Of a stretch of 7,819 nt of DNA, positions 5,289-7,819 are shown piece after piece (position 1 is the first letter of the stretch; the number at the start of each line of letters is the position of its first letter). Both the position numbers and the translations under genes were made by a program. The DNA is taken from NCBI GenBank assembly GCA_046727955.1, contig JBKPDO010000341.1:1-7819 (forward strand). Direction: 5' to 3'. This DNA comes from DASVXQ01 sp046727955. GTDB lineage: Bacteria > Actinomycetota > CALGFH01. A model generated the notes under the pieces. It saw only the letters and a program-made list of their open reading frames with translations, did not search any database and was not told where the DNA came from.

Positions 5289-5296
5289 ACGCATTG

Positions 5297-5644
5297 GTGG
5301 GTGGCTCTTCGCGCCGGGAGGCGGACTTCCGCAGGCTTATCAGAGTCTTCAACGCCGAGCTCCCGTTGCTGCTCACCGCGCAATCTCCGAAGGGCGCCAG
5401 GGGCAACGAGTGGTCGATGCGCATCGTCAGGTGGCAGGAGCCCTCGGGCAGCGTGCGGGGCATCGAGATCCGCTGCGCCCGATGGCTGTTCGCTGAGCTC
5501 GGCGCCCACCTGGAAGGTCGGGACGACGTCGTGTTTTACCGCTCCCACCCTCCTGACGGGAGGCCTCCCTTCAGCATCAGGGGATGGAAGTCCCTGTTCG
5601 TCCGACCGCCCTACGAACGGCACAGGGGCTTCCTTCCCAGCTGA
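5297..5644 (+). CDS. Uncharacterised 115-residue protein
   Basis: I do not recognise a family. The product is a small soluble protein with no signal peptide or membrane segment. It is rich in Arg and aromatic residues, with an amphipathic opening (ADFRRLIRVFNAELPLLL) and a strand-like middle (EWSMRIVRWQEPSGSVRGIEIRCARWLF). Towards the end it has VVFYRSH, PPFSIRGWKSLFV and PPYERHRGF. Reality as a gene is supported by the GGAGGAGG site in front of it and by an uninterrupted frame. GTG at 5297 is the preferred start. TTG at 5294 would add one residue. Frames upstream are stopped at 5264-5266. It lies 84 nt before the damaged membrane-protein gene and may share its transcript. Confidence 0.6.
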   Translation: MGGSSRREADFRRLIRVFNAELPLLLTAQSPKGARGNEWSMRIVRWQEPSGSVRGIEIRCARWLFAELGAHLEGRDDVVFYRSHPPDGRPPFSIRGWKSLFVRPPYERHRGFLPS

Positions 5645-5728
5645 GACGTTCCTGGACGCGCCCATGCCAGAGGCCGAGTGAGCAGGCCAGTCGTACCGTT
5701 GTCTGGACGCCGCGCAGAGGAGGCCTCC

Positions 5729-6571
5729 ATGCGATCACCGATCTCGATCCTGCCAGCAACCCGGAGCACCGCCGCGGACGCCGGCTCCGTCAGGCGCATG
5801 AGCTGGGCCGAGGACATGGTGACCCTGCTGCTCACCGCCTGGCTGATCGGAGGCCTGTTCCTCGACGGCTGGGCGTACAACACTCGGCCGCGGCGCAGCC
5901 CGCGTCTCCCTGGGCCGGCTGCTGCCCGCCGTCGGCTCCGCAGCGCTCGCCGGAGTCACCTGCGCCTTCATGTTCATGTACCTGCATCCCATCTACGACA
6001 ATATCGTCAGCGTCGGGCACCGCACCTTCGTGCAGCAGGACTTCACCGCGGGGCAGTACACCTACGTGTACCGCGAGAACATCATCGCCGGCGTGTCAGG
6101 GTTCATCCTCAGCACGGTGTTCCTGTTCGCCCCGCTGCTGTTCCTGCTGCGCCGCTGGCGCCTGCCGGCCGGCGCCGCCGTGGTGGTGCTCGGGTCCAGT
6201 CGCTGCTGGTGCAGGCGCTCACCGATTTCCGGGACTTCGGTCTGGCCGAGCTCGGCCTGATCGGCGCGGTCGCGGTCGCGGTGCTGCTGCGGCTGCTCGA
6301 CCCCGCGCCCTCGGCCCTTGGCCGCATACGGGTCTTCTTCGCGGTCGCGCCCGCGCTGTTCTGGGGAATCTATTTCGCCGGCATCGGCCTCAACGACCAC
6401 GGCCTCGGCTGGAGCGCAGAGGTCTGGGGCGGCACTCTCGTCTGGAGCGGCCTCGCCATGCTCGCCCTCACCCTGGTGATGTGGCCCCCGGCCAGCCCTA
6501 CCGACCCTATCCCCGCGGACGACACCGGCTCTGGCACACTCCGCAGCGGATCAGCGCCGACCGCCACGTGA
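5729..6571 (+). pseudogene. Multi-pass membrane protein gene with internal deletion and frameshift
   Basis: The reading frame breaks twice. From the ATG at 5729 (AGAGGAGG at 5716-5723) it encodes a first membrane segment, VTLLLTAWLIGGLFLDGWAYNTRP. Near 5885-5904 the meaningful sequence moves to another frame (SLGRLLPAVGSAALAGVTCAFMFMYLHPIY, then hydrophobic helices and VVVLG). At GGG 6192-6194 it returns to the first frame as VQSLLVQALTDFRDF, with further helices to ALTLVMWPP and the stop at 6569-6571. The second break is explained by one missing G. The original frame stays open throughout but yields an Arg/His-rich, non-membrane middle. Intact relatives, as I recall them, have extra helices with FFTPWH and PTHLL motifs after the GWAHN segment, so about 100 residues appear lost at the first break. 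Function unknown. Sequencing error could explain the second break alone. Confidence 0.65.
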
Positions 6572-6584
6572 GGAGCGCCGGGAC

Positions 6585-7406
6585 ATGACCGAACAGGCTC
6601 AGAAGGCCAGGCTGTTCCTGGCCCTGCACCACGGTGAGCGTCCGCTGCTGCTGCCCAACCCCTGGGACCGGGGATCGGCGAAGCTGCTCACCTCGCTGGG
6701 CTTCCAGGCGCTGGCGACCACCAGCAGCGGCTACGCGGCAACGCTCGGCCGGCTCGACGGATCGGTGACCCGCGAGGAGGCGGTCGAGCACGCCGCCTCG
6801 ATCGTCGAGGTGACCGACCTGCCGGTGTCCGCCGACTTGGAGAACGCCTTCGCCGACGAGCCGGCCGGCGTGGCGGGCACGCTGCGGCTCGCCCTCGAGG
6901 CGGGCCTGGCCGGCTGCTCGGTGGAGGATTTCACCGCGCACGACGACGCGCCGATCTACGACGTCGGGCTGGCCGCGGAACGGGTGGCCGCCGCCGCGGA
7001 GGTCGCCCACGGCGGGCCGGTGCACCTGGTGCTCACCGCGCGGGCCGAGAATTACCTGCGCGGCCGGCAGGACCTCGCCGACACGATCAGCCGGCTGCAG
7101 GCGTATCAGGCGGCCGGCGCCGACGTGCTCTACGCTCCCGGCCTGAGCCGCCTGGAGGACATCCGCCAGGTCGTCGCCTCGGTAGACCTGCCCGTCAACG
7201 TCCTGGCCGTTCCCGGCGCTCCCACCGTGTCCGAGCTGGCCGCCGCCGGCGTCAGCCGGGTGTCGGTCGGCGGCGCCTTCGCCTTCACCGCCCTGGGTGC
7301 CGTGATCGAAGCGGCACGCGAGCTGCGGGAGGACGGCACCTATACCTATTTGGAGCAAGCTCGCATCGGCGTCCACGGCGCCAACTCCGCCTTCGGGGAC
7401 GCCTGA
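6585..7406 (+). CDS. Isocitrate lyase/phosphoenolpyruvate mutase superfamily protein
   Basis: This 273-residue cytosolic protein has the alpha/beta-barrel fold of enzymes that make or break C-C or P-C bonds beside a magnesium ion, such as 2-methylisocitrate lyase and PEP mutase. Family marks in order are LLPNPWDRGSAKLL (22-35), ATTSSGYAATLGRLDG (44-59), the metal-site-like VSADLENAF (81-89, Asp84 and Glu86), GCSVEDF (110-116, Glu114 and Asp115) and LTARAENYL (Arg153). The catalytic KKCGH-type cysteine motif of true isocitrate lyases is absent, so it is not a glyoxylate-cycle enzyme. This matches the broad, mostly uncharacterised bacterial branch. The ATG has AGGAG 9 nt upstream, overlapping the preceding stop. 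The 13-nt gap suggests cotranscription with the damaged membrane gene. Substrate unknown. Confidence 0.88.
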   Translation: MTEQAQKARLFLALHHGERPLLLPNPWDRGSAKLLTSLGFQALATTSSGYAATLGRLDGSVTREEAVEHAASIVEVTDLPVSADLENAFADEPAGVAGTLRLALEAGLAGCSVEDFTAHDDAPIYDVGLAAERVAAAAEVAHGGPVHLVLTARAENYLRGRQDLADTISRLQAYQAAGADVLYAPGLSRLEDIRQVVASVDLPVNVLAVPGAPTVSELAAAGVSRVSVGGAFAFTALGAVIEAARELREDGTYTYLEQARIGVHGANSAFGDA

Positions 7407-7438
7407 CCCGATAACCCGATAGCCCCGCGAGCCCCGCA
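7406..7438. repeat. Two adjacent short tandem duplications
   Basis: ACCCGATA occurs twice at 7406-7413 and 7414-7421. It is followed by AGCCCCGCG and AGCCCCGCA at 7421-7429 and 7430-7438, differing in the last base. The first pair begins inside the stop codon of the preceding gene. Confidence 0.85.
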
Positions 7439-7758
7439 CGGATAGCTCCCACCTGCCGCGCAGGAGTGAGGTTGCCGCGCAGGAGTGAGGTTGCCGCGCA
7501 GGAGTGAGGTTGCCGCGCAGGAGTGAGGTTGCCGCGCAGGAGTGAGGTTGCCGCGCAGGCGGCACCTTTGGCGCCTCCACCTTGCCGCGCAGGAGGCACG
7601 TTGCCTTGTGGGTGGTTGCTGCGGCGTCCCCTATGGGGGATCTGACCGGCGCTGCGCGCGGCAAACTGCCTCCTGCGACGCTAGGCCGAAGTTCCCCCTG
7701 CGTGGAGCGCGGCAGGGCGTTTGCCTGCGGAAATGCGGGGTGATCTGATGCTGCCTGA
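7407..7758. other. Noncoding stretch between converging genes
   Basis: Apart from the tandem repeats the stretch shows no credible gene. Frames crossing it translate the repeats or yield Arg/Cys-rich, low-complexity peptides. Only weak inverted repeats are present, such as GGCAAAC at about 7660 against GTTTGCC at about 7717. No standard terminator with a T-tract is seen. Confidence 0.55.
7454..7601. repeat. 19-bp tandem repeat, five full copies plus degenerate ones
   Basis: TGCCGCGCAGGAGTGAGGT starts at 7454, 7473, 7492, 7511 and 7530 with no mismatch. A sixth copy at 7549 matches for 11 bases and then diverges. A further degenerate copy lies at 7583-7601. Within the sixth copy, TGCCGC-GCAG-GCGGCA is a small inverted repeat. 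There are no variable spacers, so this is a tandem repeat and not a CRISPR array. It lies between two apparently converging genes. Confidence 0.95.
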
Positions 7759-7819
7759 CTACGCGTACCCGAGGCGGTGGGAGACGCCGAGGAGCTCGAA
7801 GGCGTGGCGCTGGAGGGGG
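7759..7819 (-). CDS. C-terminal end of a minus-strand gene running off the window
   Basis: Read from the right edge, this frame gives PLQRHAFELLGVSHRLGYA and then TAG at 7761-7759. Every third codon position in it is G or C, as in the real genes of the window, and the peptide is helix-like and balanced. The competing plus-strand frame from ATG 7748 (MLPDYAYPRRWETP) has an unnatural composition and only a weak ribosome site. The family cannot be named from 19 residues. Confidence 0.42.
   Translation of the reverse strand, partial: PLQRHAFELLGVSHRLGYA

Noticed and set aside
7454..7560. CRISPR array
   Set aside because: The repeats are 19 bp and directly abutting, without unique spacers, and no cas gene is present.
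7542..7748. Plus-strand 68-codon frame at the right end
   Set aside because: Arg/Cys-rich translation of repeat-derived sequence, no ribosome site and no recognisable domain.

Overview
The window is GC-rich, with strong G/C preference at third codon positions, GTG and possible TTG starts, and apparently leaderless promoters. Together with an ECF sigma factor of the TPR-tailed ECF42 type beside a DGPF-motif (YCII) protein, this points to a high-GC Gram-positive bacterium, most likely an actinomycete or a close soil relative. That is an inference from style and gene content. No rRNA, tRNA, CRISPR array, transposase or phage gene was seen.

Layout, left to right. Positions 1-429 hold an unresolved edge fragment and a noncoding stretch with a 13-bp tandem repeat (five copies). 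A hemerythrin-like protein gene follows (430-987, +) and ends in a strong 14-bp-stem hairpin. Next is an Asp/Glu racemase-family gene (1180-1923, +), probably read from a leaderless GTG. Its stop overlaps, tail to tail, the stop of a minus-strand operon. Read in its own direction the operon is: RibD-C/DHFR-like protein (4198-3614), DGPF/YCII protein (3552-3190), ECF42-type sigma factor (3133-1916). The last two are separated by a 16-bp repeat in four perfect copies that takes in the DGPF stop codon.

A VapBC toxin-antitoxin pair reads rightward from a perfect 10-bp inverted repeat that overlaps a TATAAT box only 7 nt from the antitoxin ATG. Its toxin end abuts a minus-strand remnant resembling part of an XRE helix-turn-helix domain. 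Then come an unrecognised 115-aa protein (5297-5644, +), a damaged multi-pass membrane protein gene (5729-6571, +) and an isocitrate lyase/PEP mutase superfamily gene (6585-7406, +). The right end is a noncoding stretch with a 19-bp tandem repeat, then what looks like the last 19 codons of a minus-strand gene.

How the parts fit: the sigma operon is a self-contained regulatory unit, in which ECF42-type factors are known to act on DGPF genes. VapBC is an autonomous, self-repressing module. The other genes look like unrelated metabolic or accessory genes. The most distinctive property is the density of short perfect tandem duplications (unit 8-19 bp, at least eight sites), almost all between genes. 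One has duplicated the start codon of the DGPF gene. No clearly new multi-gene system was found; the best leads are the repeats embedded in the sigma operon and the symmetric VapB operator-promoter.
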